NCBI RefSeq assembly: GCF_026410285.1 | Contig: NZ_JAPMLP010000008.1 | Location: forward strand, 124,001 to 188,000 | DNA: 64,000 nt | Direction: 5' to 3' | DNA from: Sulfitobacter sp. F26169L | Lineage (GTDB): Bacteria > Pseudomonadota > Alphaproteobacteria > Rhodobacterales > Rhodobacteraceae | Shown here: piece after piece, positions 1-7,724 of the stretch | Layout of the letters: every line of letters starts with the position of its first letter | How positions within the stretch are numbered: position 1 is the first letter of the stretch | The notes under the pieces: generated by a model | Told to the model about the DNA's origin: nothing | Databases searched by the model: none | Seen by the model: the letters and a program-made list of their open reading frames with translations, nothing else | Translations under genes and position numbers: made by a program

Positions 1-118
1 TCCGTTGGTCAAGAAGACTGCCGAAAGCTTTATCGAGGCGCTGGGCCTTGTGCGCGAGCGGACAGAGAAAATCGACGGTCCGTACGTGACAGCGCGTCAG
101 AGATTCCTGAAGTACTAA
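1..118 (+). CDS. 3' end of an unidentified gene
   Basis: An open frame enters from the left edge (first full codon at base 2) and ends at TAA 116-118, giving 38 residues that finish in RQRFLKY. The fragment is rich in charged residues and predicted helical. It is too short to assign to a family. A strong hairpin follows 20 bp after the stop, which supports this being a real gene end. It converges on the minus-strand TRAP genes. Confidence 0.55.
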   Translation, partial: PLVKKTAESFIEALGLVRERTEKIDGPYVTARQRFLKY

Positions 119-138
119 AAGGTTTTCAGCGAAAATCG

Positions 139-170
139 AAAGGCCCGACAATCGCGTCGGGCCTTTCTTG
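139..170. terminator. Bidirectional rho-independent terminator
   Basis: An 11-bp perfect stem, AAAGGCCCGAC (139-149) pairing with GTCGGGCCTTT (156-166), encloses a 6-nt loop. The arms start with AAA and end with TTT, so either strand gives a GC stem with a short U-run. It sits between two convergent genes, the edge fragment and the TRAP large permease, and can serve both. Confidence 0.8.
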
Positions 171-172
171 TA

Positions 173-1564
173 TTAACCGGCAATCAACCGCGGCAACCAT
201 GTGACAATTCCGGGGAATATAAACAGGATTGCAATTGCGGTGATCTGCAACACCACAAAGGGCAGGATGCCTTTGTAAATCGCCGAGGTTGGCAAATCAT
301 CCGGCGCAACCCCACGCAGATAGAACAAGGCAAATCCGAACGGCGGCGTCAGGAACGATGTTTGCAGGTTCACGCCCACCAACACGCCCAGCCAGACAGG
401 ATCAACATCCAGCATCAGCAGAACGGGTGCGGTGATCGGGATAACGATGAAGATAATCTCGAATGTATCAAGGATGAAGCCCAGCACAAACATGATCGCC
501 ATAACTACAGCCACCGCCATCAGCGTACCACCGGGCAGGTTTGACAGGAACTCATGCACCAGATTGTCACCCCCCATAAGCCGGAAAACAACAGAGAACA
601 CTGAAGCGCCCAACAAGATCACAAAAACCATGGATGTAATCGTTGCTGTCGCGACAGCTGTTTCCCGCAGGATTGTGAAGGAAAGACGCCAGCGGATTGC
701 GGCCAGTATCATCGCGCCGATTGCGCCGACCGATGCAGCTTCTGTCGGGGTGGCAATACCGCCAAGGATCGAACCGAGAACCGACAGGATCAACAGCATC
801 GGCGGGAGCAGCGAAACAACGACCTCGCGCAGCAGGTCTTTCTTTTCTTCCTGTGGAACGGGCGTTGCAGGGCAGCTTTCGGGATCGGTGAACGCCTTGA
901 AGATGGTATAGGCAAGGTACAGCCCCACCAGCAGAAACCCCGGCAACAACGCACCTGCAAACAGATCACCGACCGAAACAGCGGTCGGAGCAAAGTTGCC
1001 CTTTGCCATCTGCACCTGCGAGTTTATGCCCGACAGCATGTCGCCCATAAAAATCAGGACCGTAGAAGGCGGGATAATTTGGCCCAGCGTTCCGCTTGCG
1101 CAGATCACACCTGTTGCCAGCTTGGGGTCATACCCCGCCCGCAGCATCGCCGGCAGCGAGATGAGCCCCATCGTGACCACAGTGGCCCCGACAACACCTG
1201 TAGACGCTGCCAGCATGGCTCCCACAATGATCACCGACATGCCCAGACCGCCGCGCAGGTTGCCAAACAGCTTGCCCATGGTCAGCAACAACTGCTCGGC
1301 GATGTTGGATCGTTCCAGCATCACGCCCATGAAAATAAAGAGGGGCACCGCGACCAGCACTTCGCTGGTCATAAAACCGATGTAGCGGTTGGGCAGCGCA
1401 CCGAAATTCGACGGGTCGAACACGCCGAACGCCATGCCCATCGCGCCAAACATCAGCGAAACACCCGCCAGCGTAAACGCCACCGGAAAACCCAACAGCA
1501 AAAAGGCGATAATGCCAAAGAACATCAGCCCCGAAAGAAGCTCTCCGATCAGAACAGGATCCAT
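173..1564 (-). CDS. TRAP transporter large permease (DctM family), set 1
   Basis: This is the large membrane subunit of a tripartite ATP-independent periplasmic transporter, which moves organic acids using an ion gradient. The protein is about 463 aa and almost entirely hydrophobic. It carries DctM-type sequence, for example ASGTLGQIIPPSTVLIFMGD in the first half and NLQTSFLTPPFGFALFYLRG near the C-terminus. I chose ATG 1562-1564 rather than the GTG one codon upstream because a GGGGGAG Shine-Dalgarno lies 7 nt before it. The start overlaps the TGA of the upstream small permease by one base (TGATG), indicating translational coupling. No binding-protein gene adjoins this pair on its downstream side; a terminator follows instead. 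The substrate cannot be read from the permease. Confidence 0.93.
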   Translation of the reverse strand: MDPVLIGELLSGLMFFGIIAFLLLGFPVAFTLAGVSLMFGAMGMAFGVFDPSNFGALPNRYIGFMTSEVLVAVPLFIFMGVMLERSNIAEQLLLTMGKLFGNLRGGLGMSVIIVGAMLAASTGVVGATVVTMGLISLPAMLRAGYDPKLATGVICASGTLGQIIPPSTVLIFMGDMLSGINSQVQMAKGNFAPTAVSVGDLFAGALLPGFLLVGLYLAYTIFKAFTDPESCPATPVPQEEKKDLLREVVVSLLPPMLLILSVLGSILGGIATPTEAASVGAIGAMILAAIRWRLSFTILRETAVATATITSMVFVILLGASVFSVVFRLMGGDNLVHEFLSNLPGGTLMAVAVVMAIMFVLGFILDTFEIIFIVIPITAPVLLMLDVDPVWLGVLVGVNLQTSFLTPPFGFALFYLRGVAPDDLPTSAIYKGILPFVVLQITAIAILFIFPGIVTWLPRLIAG

Positions 1565-2139
1565 CACGCAACTCCCCCGGTGTCAGACAGCGGGTCGTCC
1601 GCGCTGTAACGTTGTGAAACTGGCAGCAGATCGGAACGGCCCGCCAGCACCAGAACAGAGCGCAGGATCATGCCGATACCCTGCAGGGCAAGCAGGCCGA
1701 CAAAAACGATGATAAAGCTTTTGAGAATATACAGTCCCGGCATTCCGCCGACGTTTGCAGAAGCTTCAGAATAGCTCCACGCGCGCATCACGAAAGGCAT
1801 GGAGTAGGTGTAAACAACCGCACAGAACGGCAGCAGAAACAGAACGGACCCCAAAAGATCAACGAGAGCTTTGGTCCTCGGCTTTGCAGGGCGGTAGAAT
1901 ATGTCAACGCGCACATGATCACCGCGCATAAGCGCAAAACCGGCAACCGCCGTAAACATCGCGCCATTCAACCAGATATAAAGATCCTGCATCCAGACAT
2001 AGGAAGCCGCGAACAGATATCGCTGCACAACCACGGTAAAACAGACCAGAACGATGCCCAGCGACAGCCATGAAAACACATGGCCAACGAGTGCGTTCAG
2101 CCCGCAAATCGCCCGAAATATCATTGCCAAGACGCGCAT
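1564..2139 (-). CDS. TRAP transporter small permease (DctQ family), set 1
   Basis: This is the small four-helix membrane subunit that pairs with DctM (191 aa). Hydrophobic segments lie near residues 15-40, 50-68, 95-115 and 135-160, as expected for DctQ. The sequence WMQDLYIWLNGAMFTAVAGF and the following GDHVRVDIFY motif are typical of the family. A Shine-Dalgarno GGAG lies 7 nt before the ATG. It is translationally coupled to the large permease at 173-1564. Upstream, a terminator-like hairpin at 2224-2250 separates it from the binding-protein gene, so this pair may be expressed at a lower level by read-through or from its own promoter. Confidence 0.9.
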   Translation of the reverse strand: MRVLAMIFRAICGLNALVGHVFSWLSLGIVLVCFTVVVQRYLFAASYVWMQDLYIWLNGAMFTAVAGFALMRGDHVRVDIFYRPAKPRTKALVDLLGSVLFLLPFCAVVYTYSMPFVMRAWSYSEASANVGGMPGLYILKSFIIVFVGLLALQGIGMILRSVLVLAGRSDLLPVSQRYSADDPLSDTGGVA

Positions 2140-2223
2140 ACCATTTCTCCAAAAGCAATTTGCGTGGCTCTAATTGTCACGAATACCACCACCGTACAAT
2201 ACGACGCACCAGAGATAAAATGC

Positions 2224-2250
2224 GAAAGGCCCGCAAAATGCAGGCCTTTC
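2224..2250 (-). terminator. Terminator-like hairpin after the TRAP binding-protein gene
   Basis: GAAAGGCC (2224-2231) pairs with GGCCTTTC (2243-2250). Beyond one mismatch, GCA and TGC extend the stem around an AAA loop. Read on the minus strand the hairpin follows the dctP stop by about 21 bp, and downstream sequence is moderately T-rich (GCATTTTATC). It would reduce transcription into the second permease pair. Confidence 0.6.
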
Positions 2251-2271
2251 ACTCATCGGATCAAGAGTAGA

Positions 2272-3363
2272 TCAGTTACCGGCGCAAGCGCGCAGTTTTT
2301 CTACATCAGGGCCGTTAGGAGTACGGCCAAGGTTGAACGGTGCGGATGCATCGCGCCACTTGGAATAATCGCTCAGATACTCAACCATGCTGAGGTAAAC
2401 TTTTGCGCTGTCAGGGTTTTCACAAGCGGTTTCTTCGATGGTTGTGTTCGCCATGTCCTGAATTTTCGCCAGTGTTTCGTCATCATAGCGGGTGATTTCG
2501 ATGCCTGCATCCTTGAACTGCTGGTAGGCTTCTGTGGCGCGCTTTTCAGTAAACGCAAGCGACCAGATCAGGTTTGCGTCCGCCGCAACCTGCAGCATTT
2601 CGCGTGTCTCGTCAGACAGGGCATCCCATGATGATTTGTTGATCATCACACCAAAAATCGATGCCGACTGGTGCCAACCCGGCGTTGCCCAGAACTTTGT
2701 CACCTGCTGGAAACCACCGGAGAAATCCACGTTGGGTGTGGAGAATTCGGCGCCGTCAATTACGCCACGCTCAAGCGACTGATAGATTTCGCCACCGGCC
2801 ATGGAAATCTGGCTGCCGCCGAGTTTTTCCAGCAGGCGACCCTGCTCAAGGCCGGAAAGACGCAGGCGCATGCCTTCGAGATCGGCAAGCGTTTCGATCT
2901 TTTTGTTGGTGCGGAAACCGGATTCGTTGTTGGTTACGCCGTAGGGCAGGTAAACCATGTCGAATTTGCCGTAGATTTCGTTGTACAGCTCTGCGCCGCC
3001 CCACTGCTGGATCCAGTTTACGTAGTCAACTGCGTTGAACAGCGACGCTGTTGTGGCAAGCGGAGAGAATGCAGAGTTACGGCCAGCCCAGTAACCGGGC
3101 CAGTCGGCACCGGCCTGAATGGTGCCGGATTGTACCGCGCCGAAAACTTCGCCTGCGGGAACAAGTGCGCCGCCTTCAAAGAATTCGATGGTCAGGTCGT
3201 CGCCTGTCAGCTTGTTGGCAAGCTCGACAAAGTGCTTGTCGATTTCGATCAACTCAAGCGATGTGGGCCATGTGGTTGTCATGGTCCAGCTTTCCTGCGC
3301 CATGGCAGCGCCGGACAGGCCGAGCGCCGTTGCGGCGGTGGCGATAAAGTGAGTCAGTTTCAT
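2272..3363 (-). CDS. TRAP transporter periplasmic substrate-binding protein (DctP/TakP-like)
   Basis: This extracytoplasmic receptor captures the ligand and delivers it to the TRAP permease (363 aa). An N-terminal Sec signal peptide is visible (MKLTHFIATAATALGLSGAA, cleavage near AMA-QE). The mature protein begins ESWTMTTTWPTSLELIEIDK, and GAEFSTPNVDF followed by a WATPGWHQ segment resembles the TakP group of 2-oxo-acid/lactate-type binders. That substrate is an inference from family resemblance only. The start is ATG 3361-3363, preceded by AAGGAG; an upstream in-frame extension lacks a signal peptide and is rejected. It lies 19 bp downstream of the set 2 large permease, so the order is dctQ-dctM-dctP, and it is followed by a hairpin. 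It is the only binding protein among the two permease pairs. Confidence 0.93.
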   Translation of the reverse strand: MKLTHFIATAATALGLSGAAMAQESWTMTTTWPTSLELIEIDKHFVELANKLTGDDLTIEFFEGGALVPAGEVFGAVQSGTIQAGADWPGYWAGRNSAFSPLATTASLFNAVDYVNWIQQWGGAELYNEIYGKFDMVYLPYGVTNNESGFRTNKKIETLADLEGMRLRLSGLEQGRLLEKLGGSQISMAGGEIYQSLERGVIDGAEFSTPNVDFSGGFQQVTKFWATPGWHQSASIFGVMINKSSWDALSDETREMLQVAADANLIWSLAFTEKRATEAYQQFKDAGIEITRYDDETLAKIQDMANTTIEETACENPDSAKVYLSMVEYLSDYSKWRDASAPFNLGRTPNGPDVEKLRACAGN

Positions 3364-3382
3364 GAGAAACTCCTTTCTTGGG

Positions 3383-4708
3383 TTATTTGGAATAGAGAGT
3401 GTCAGGCAGCCACAGCACCAGCTGCGGTAGCAGGGCAACCGCGACACACATCGCGATGATGATGCCGATGAACGGCAGTACACCTTTGATGATATCGCTG
3501 GTACGCACCTCTTTTGGCGCGATTGCGCGCAAATAGAACAATGCATATCCGAACGGTGGCGTCAGGAATGATGTCTGCAACACAAGTGCCACCAGCACAA
3601 CAAACCACAGCAACGACACATCCGGCATCTCCTGAATGATTGGCAGGAAGATCGGGAACGACAGCAAAACAATGCCTGTCCAGTCGAGAAACGCCCCCAG
3701 AATAAAAACGATCAGCAGCATCGTGGCAATCAGCAGCCATGGGGCCATGTCAAAGTTGCGAATGATCTCTTGGGTCGCGCGCAGGCCGCCCGTGATGTTG
3801 AAAACGCCTGTAAACGCGGTCGCACCAACTACGATAAACAGGATCATTGCCGAAGTACGTCCGGTTTCCAGCATCGCAGAATAGAAGTTCTTCAGCGTGA
3901 AACGCCCGCGCAAAATTACGATCAGCAGTGCAAGGGCTGCACCGATGGCGGAGGCTTCTGTTGCGGTGGCGATGCCTGCCAGAAGCGAGCCGAGGATACC
4001 TAGAATCAGGATCAGCGGTGGAACTGCTTCAAATGCCAGCATCCGCAACAGCGCACCGCGAGAGATCTTTTCATCGGGCTGAACAGCCGGAGCAGATTTG
4101 GGATCGAAGATTGCAACAATAACGACCCACACCGCATAGAGCAGACCCAACAGAACACCGGGGATCATCGCACCGGCAAACAATTCACCCACAGACAACG
4201 GTGAATAGGATGCCATCAGGATAAGCATGATTGATGGGGGAATGATGATGCCCAGACAACCTGACGCCGCGATAACGCCCGTAGTCAGCGTGGGCGAATA
4301 GCCATACTGCAACATCGGGCGCAGGGCCATTACACCCATTACAGTGATCGATGCGCCCACAATACCCGTGGTCGCGGCCAGCAGGATAGAGATGAAAACA
4401 ACCGCCAGCGCCAGACCGCCGCGCACGTTTGACAGTAGGAGCCGCAGCGCTTCAAACATCCGGTCCGTGACACCACTGTCAGACAGAAACCTTGCCATCA
4501 GAATAAACAACGGAATGGCGATCAGCACAAAGTTCTCTAGAACCTCGCCAAAAATGCGGTTGATCACAATGCCCAGCACCATTGGCTTGCCTGCGATCAA
4601 AGCACCCAGAACAGCCGTGCCGCCCAGAACAAAGGCCAGCGGATGGCCCATAAAAAGACCAGTCAGAAGCAGGCCAAACATGCAAAGGGCGATAAGTTCA
4701 GGCGTCAT
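3383..4708 (-). CDS. TRAP transporter large permease (DctM family), set 2
   Basis: This is the second DctM-type large permease (441 aa), highly hydrophobic throughout. Landmarks are AASGCLGIIIPPSIMLILMA and, near the C-terminus, LQTSFLTPPFGYALFYLRAI, matching the equivalent segments of the set 1 permease. It is clearly a diverged paralogue rather than a recent duplicate. ATG 4706-4708 was chosen over an ATG nine codons upstream because it has a GAGG nine bases ahead and gives the usual N-terminus MTPELIALCMFGLL. The start overlaps the upstream small permease by 11 bp. The binding-protein gene follows immediately, so this is the set most obviously served by it. Confidence 0.93.
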   Translation of the reverse strand: MTPELIALCMFGLLLTGLFMGHPLAFVLGGTAVLGALIAGKPMVLGIVINRIFGEVLENFVLIAIPLFILMARFLSDSGVTDRMFEALRLLLSNVRGGLALAVVFISILLAATTGIVGASITVMGVMALRPMLQYGYSPTLTTGVIAASGCLGIIIPPSIMLILMASYSPLSVGELFAGAMIPGVLLGLLYAVWVVIVAIFDPKSAPAVQPDEKISRGALLRMLAFEAVPPLILILGILGSLLAGIATATEASAIGAALALLIVILRGRFTLKNFYSAMLETGRTSAMILFIVVGATAFTGVFNITGGLRATQEIIRNFDMAPWLLIATMLLIVFILGAFLDWTGIVLLSFPIFLPIIQEMPDVSLLWFVVLVALVLQTSFLTPPFGYALFYLRAIAPKEVRTSDIIKGVLPFIGIIIAMCVAVALLPQLVLWLPDTLYSK

Positions 4709-5198
4709 GGTGTGGAACCTCGCGACCAAGGACAAGTTTCAACGTTTCGGCAATGCCTTGCAAGAACAACAGCCCCGCCGCGACAGCCATAGACATTTTG
4801 ACTGGATAAACCGGCAGCTGGACCGATCCGTAAGTGGTTTCACCCTGATTCCAAGAGGTAAGCGCAAAATCCCACGAGCGGGTCATAAAGACCCAAGCAA
4901 AAGGAAAGAAAAAGATAAGATAACCGGCGACTTCGACCCAGCGGCGCGCGCCTGATCCCAGCTTTTCGGTTACCAAATCGACGCGTACGTGCGCCTGATG
5001 GCGCAATGCGTACCCGCCCAGCAAAACAAAATAAAACCCGTAAAGCTGTTTCGTCACGTCAAACGCCCAGCGAGTCGGATCATTGAAGGCGTAGCGCATG
5101 ACAACATCAAATATGATGATCGCGGCAAAAATGACCGCGACAACCGAGATGACCCGCCCGACCGCCTCGTTCAAACTGTCGATTGCTTTGATTATCAT
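4698..5198 (-). CDS. TRAP transporter small permease (DctQ family), set 2
   Basis: This is the small TRAP membrane subunit (166 aa) and the first gene of the dctQ-dctM-dctP run. Four hydrophobic segments are seen, with the characteristic RHQAHVRVDLVTEKL stretch between the second and third, the same position as GDHVRVDIFY in the set 1 protein. The 251 bp upstream region (5199-5449) must carry the operon promoter; I could not pick a convincing -35/-10 pair there. Confidence 0.9.
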   Translation of the reverse strand: MIIKAIDSLNEAVGRVISVVAVIFAAIIIFDVVMRYAFNDPTRWAFDVTKQLYGFYFVLLGGYALRHQAHVRVDLVTEKLGSGARRWVEVAGYLIFFFPFAWVFMTRSWDFALTSWNQGETTYGSVQLPVYPVKMSMAVAAGLLFLQGIAETLKLVLGREVPHHDA

Positions 5199-5449
5199 GA
5201 GACACCTTGTTCACAAAGAATTGAGGCAACATGATCCAAATTTCAGAAGAGTTTCAAGCACAATTTGTGGTTGATAGATCGCCCGAAGAGGTATAGGGGC
5301 AACGACCTTTGATCGAAAATTTTTTCTAAAGGATAACAAGTTACCGGACGCATCGCGTGTCTGCTTCGATATATTGAATGAAAAGATCCCGTCAGGAGAT
5401 CAACGTCGATCGCGCTCCCGCAACATTGCTCTTGTCGGCGGTTGAGACG

Positions 5450-6706
5450 TCATCCGTAACGTGCTGCGGTCAGGCCATCCATTGATATCTCCGGCTGTTT
5501 GCCCAGCACAACATCCGCGACAGCGCGGCCTGATCCGCAGGCCATTGTCCAGCCAAGCGTGCCGTGCCCCGTGTTCAGGAAAAGGTTGTCGTATTGCGTC
5601 GGGCCCAGAACGGGTGTTCCGTCAGGTGTCATCGGGCGCAGACCGGTCCAGCCTTCGGCACGCGAAATGTCACCACCTTTCGGAAACAGATCGTTGATCA
5701 CATGCTTGACCGTGTCTGTAGCGTGCGGGCCAAGCCTGTCCGAATATCCGGCAATTTCTGCCTGACCCGCAACGCGGATACGATCGCCCAGACGGGTAAT
5801 TGCCACCTTGTGCGTTTCATCCATTATCGTTGACTGCGGAGCAAAAGCATCATCGGTGACCGGCAGGGTCACAGAATAGCCTTTGACGGGATAAACAGGC
5901 AGCTTGATACCGATCGGGTTCAAAACGCTTACGGCATAGCTTCCCATGGCGCAGACATAAGCATCACCAGTGATACGCCCCGCAATTTCTGTATCTACGC
6001 CGGCAATTTTGCCGTTTTCTACCGCGATAGATTTGATTGACTGACCATATTGAAATTCCACGCCCATTTCGACGCATTTTTCGGTCAACGCGATGGTGAA
6101 CATGCGGCAATCGCCCGTGCGGTCGGCGGTCAGTCGCAAGCCGCCGACAAATTTGTCGCTAACCTCTGCCAGCGCCGGTTCGGCATTGATGCAGGCGTCA
6201 CGGCCCAAAACTTCATAGGGAGAGTCATACTCTGCCAGAATGTCCTGATCCGCCTTTGATGCTTTCATCTGTTTTGCAGTACGAAAGAGTTGCAAAGTAC
6301 CTTGCGCACGTCCGTCATATTCAATGCCTGTCTCTGCTATCAGTTCCGGCATCACATCGCGCGAATAGCTGGAAATACGAACCATGCGGCCTTTGTTGAT
6401 CCGGTAGCTTTCTTCGTTGCAGTTGCGCACCATCTGCACACACCACTTCCACATCGTCGGGCTGATCAAAGGCCAGATGAATAGCGGGCGGCGCTTCATA
6501 AACATCCATTTAACCGCTTTTAACGGAATGCCGGGAGCTGCCCATGGCGATGTCATTCCGTAACTCAACTGGCCTGCATTGGCATAGCTGGTTTCCAGCC
6601 CTGGCCCGGTCTGGCGGTCAATCACGACAACCTGCGCGCCTTGCTTGGCCAGATAATACGCGGTGGTGACACCGATCACACCTGCACCCATCACAACGAT
6701 TTTCAT
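5450..6706 (-). CDS. dadA: D-amino-acid dehydrogenase, FAD-dependent (DadA-like)
   Basis: This enzyme oxidatively deaminates D-amino acids, typically D-alanine, to 2-oxo acids and passes electrons to the respiratory chain at the inner membrane. The protein is 418 aa. The N-terminal dinucleotide-binding motif GAGVIG (residues 7-12) is followed by the DadA signature ETSYANAGQLSYGM and PWAAPGIPLKAVKWMF. The C-terminal region has GWTGLRPMTPDGTPVLGPT and GHGTLGWTMACGSGR, which contact the flavin. ATG 6704-6706 was chosen because it begins exactly at the FAD fold and has AAGG eight bases upstream; a start six codons earlier is possible. A 6-bp inverted repeat lies 27 bp upstream. The neighbouring TRAP and amino-acid ABC genes suggest a role in catabolism rather than cell-wall turnover, which is inference. 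Confidence 0.9.
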   Translation of the reverse strand: MKIVVMGAGVIGVTTAYYLAKQGAQVVVIDRQTGPGLETSYANAGQLSYGMTSPWAAPGIPLKAVKWMFMKRRPLFIWPLISPTMWKWCVQMVRNCNEESYRINKGRMVRISSYSRDVMPELIAETGIEYDGRAQGTLQLFRTAKQMKASKADQDILAEYDSPYEVLGRDACINAEPALAEVSDKFVGGLRLTADRTGDCRMFTIALTEKCVEMGVEFQYGQSIKSIAVENGKIAGVDTEIAGRITGDAYVCAMGSYAVSVLNPIGIKLPVYPVKGYSVTLPVTDDAFAPQSTIMDETHKVAITRLGDRIRVAGQAEIAGYSDRLGPHATDTVKHVINDLFPKGGDISRAEGWTGLRPMTPDGTPVLGPTQYDNLFLNTGHGTLGWTMACGSGRAVADVVLGKQPEISMDGLTAARYG

Positions 6707-6732
6707 CACTAACGCCTTTCGCATGCGCCATC

Positions 6733-6748
6733 TGGCAAGGTTTTGCCA
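6733..6748. promoter_or_regulatory. Inverted repeat in the dadA upstream region
   Basis: TGGCAA (6733-6738) and TTGCCA (6743-6748) are separated by GGTT. The site lies 27 bp before the dadA start and would be in its 5' leader or promoter. It could be an operator for a dimeric regulator or a small RNA hairpin. No regulator gene is adjacent. Confidence 0.35.
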
Positions 6749-6776
6749 AATCGGGAGGGATCATCCCCTGTTTAAC

Positions 6777-6803
6777 GGGCACCATGTCACAGAAATGGTG
6801 CCC
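6777..6803. terminator. Hairpin downstream of the rnk-like gene
   Basis: GGGCACCAT (6777-6785) and ATGGTGCCC (6795-6803) form a perfect 9-bp stem with a 9-nt loop, 22 bp after the rnk-like stop codon. The U-run is poor on the minus strand, so termination strength is uncertain. Its placement between the two minus-strand genes fits a terminator that separates them. Confidence 0.5.
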
Positions 6804-6825
6804 ATAGAATTTAATTGATGTGACA

Positions 6826-7257
6826 TCAGGCCTCGGTGGAGGGTTGTTCCACCTTGATGATCGTCAGGGTGCGACGCTGGTCCTCACGGGTGTCCCAGTA
6901 AAAGACAGCCCCTTCGGCCAGCCCCAGCAGAGCCACCCCGATGGGCGTCATCACGGATACACGAAGCTGGGTGATGTCGGCCTCTTCGGGGTAGACCAGC
7001 ACAACAGACTTTTCCTGCCCCGTTGCCTCGTCGCGGTAGGTTACGGTGCTGCCCATGCTAACAACATTTGCAGGCATTTTTGCCGCTGGCACAACGCGCG
7101 CGCGCCCGATCTCTTCGAACAGGCGGTCTGCCAGCGCGGGGTGGCGCCGCATCATGCCGTCAGCCAACCCTTCAAGATGGGCAAGATCATCTGCGTTAAT
7201 CACAACTTTCGGGTTACGTTTGCTGGGCTTTTTCGGTGTTTGGGTCGCGGTGGTCAT
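6826..7257 (-). CDS. Rnk-type GreA/GreB-C-domain protein (nucleoside diphosphate kinase regulator family)
   Basis: A small protein (143 aa) with a GreA/GreB-like C-terminal FKBP-fold domain. Typical motifs are VSMGSTVTYRDEATGQE, VYPEEAD and SVMTPIGVALLGLAEGAVFYW. A Lys-rich N-terminal tail precedes an ADDLAHLEGLAD helix. Rnk proteins bind RNA polymerase in the secondary channel but lack the long coiled coil that promotes transcript cleavage; the N-terminal region here is likewise too short for one. The start at 7255-7257 has AAAGGAG at ideal spacing; an upstream in-frame extension is rejected. The gene is monocistronic, with a hairpin after it and a long non-coding region before it. Confidence 0.85.
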   Translation of the reverse strand: MTTATQTPKKPSKRNPKVVINADDLAHLEGLADGMMRRHPALADRLFEEIGRARVVPAAKMPANVVSMGSTVTYRDEATGQEKSVVLVYPEEADITQLRVSVMTPIGVALLGLAEGAVFYWDTREDQRRTLTIIKVEQPSTEA

Positions 7258-7724
7258 CTGAAAAACTCCTTTGGTTAATCTTTGATTTGTAGGGCAGGGC
7301 CGGATTACGGATGGTGGTTGGTGCACATCTGGCGGCAGGTCTGTGGTGGGGTCGATCCGGCCTGAGAGTATTCAGGCAACTGCTGATCCAAGCTGTCCCG
7401 CAGGAACATTACGAAAGCGGAAGTTTCTAGGGCAGACGGATGCGTGTTCGAGAAGCCAGATCATAGTTTAACCCCGAGCGATATGCGCCGTTTTCACGTT
7501 TCGGTAATGTGAGGAAACCCCGGTAGGTTAGAAAAGCGTAAACGCCCCTAGACCGCCCGGGGAAAGGGGCGGTTCAGCAATAGAAACCGGAAATGATTTG
7601 CGTGCTTCATCATAATGAAAAAAGGTAGGTACAAGCGGTTCAATAGTCAATGCTGTACAATAAATGTGGTCACGCTGGTGACAAAAATGGCCCGAAATCC
7701 GCCGGTTGGCTATGTTGCGGGGTT
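7258..7724. other. 467-bp non-coding stretch with hairpins
   Basis: I find no convincing gene here. It contains a GC-rich hairpin ACCGCCC (7552-7558) / GGGCGGT (7567-7573), a second stem GCCTGA (7360-7365) / TCAGGC (7372-7377), and a small repeat GTCAC/GTGAC (7669-7682). A possible minus-strand promoter lies at 7622-7650. The stretch could be a long 5' leader of the rnk-like gene or encode a small RNA. I compared it by eye with tmRNA, 4.5S and RNase P landmarks and saw none. Confidence 0.4.
7622..7650 (-). promoter_or_regulatory. Possible promoter facing the rnk-like gene
   Basis: On the minus strand, TTGACT (7650-7645) and TACCTT (7627-7622) are separated by 17 bp. The -35 is good and the -10 is weak. 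A start near 7615 would give about 360 nt of leader before the rnk-like ATG. Confidence 0.35.

Noticed and set aside
2671-3459. A 262-codon open frame antisense to the TRAP binding protein
   Set aside because: The minus-strand frame has a signal peptide, ribosome-binding site and family motifs; the plus-strand frame has none.
7552-7573. GC-rich hairpin as an intrinsic terminator
   Set aside because: No U-run follows on either strand, and no gene ends next to it on the strand where it could act; kept only as a structural feature of the non-coding region.
7669-7682. GTCAC/GTGAC repeat as a terminator of the ABC operon
   Set aside because: On the minus strand the T-run lies before, not after, the stem, and the stem is only 5 bp.
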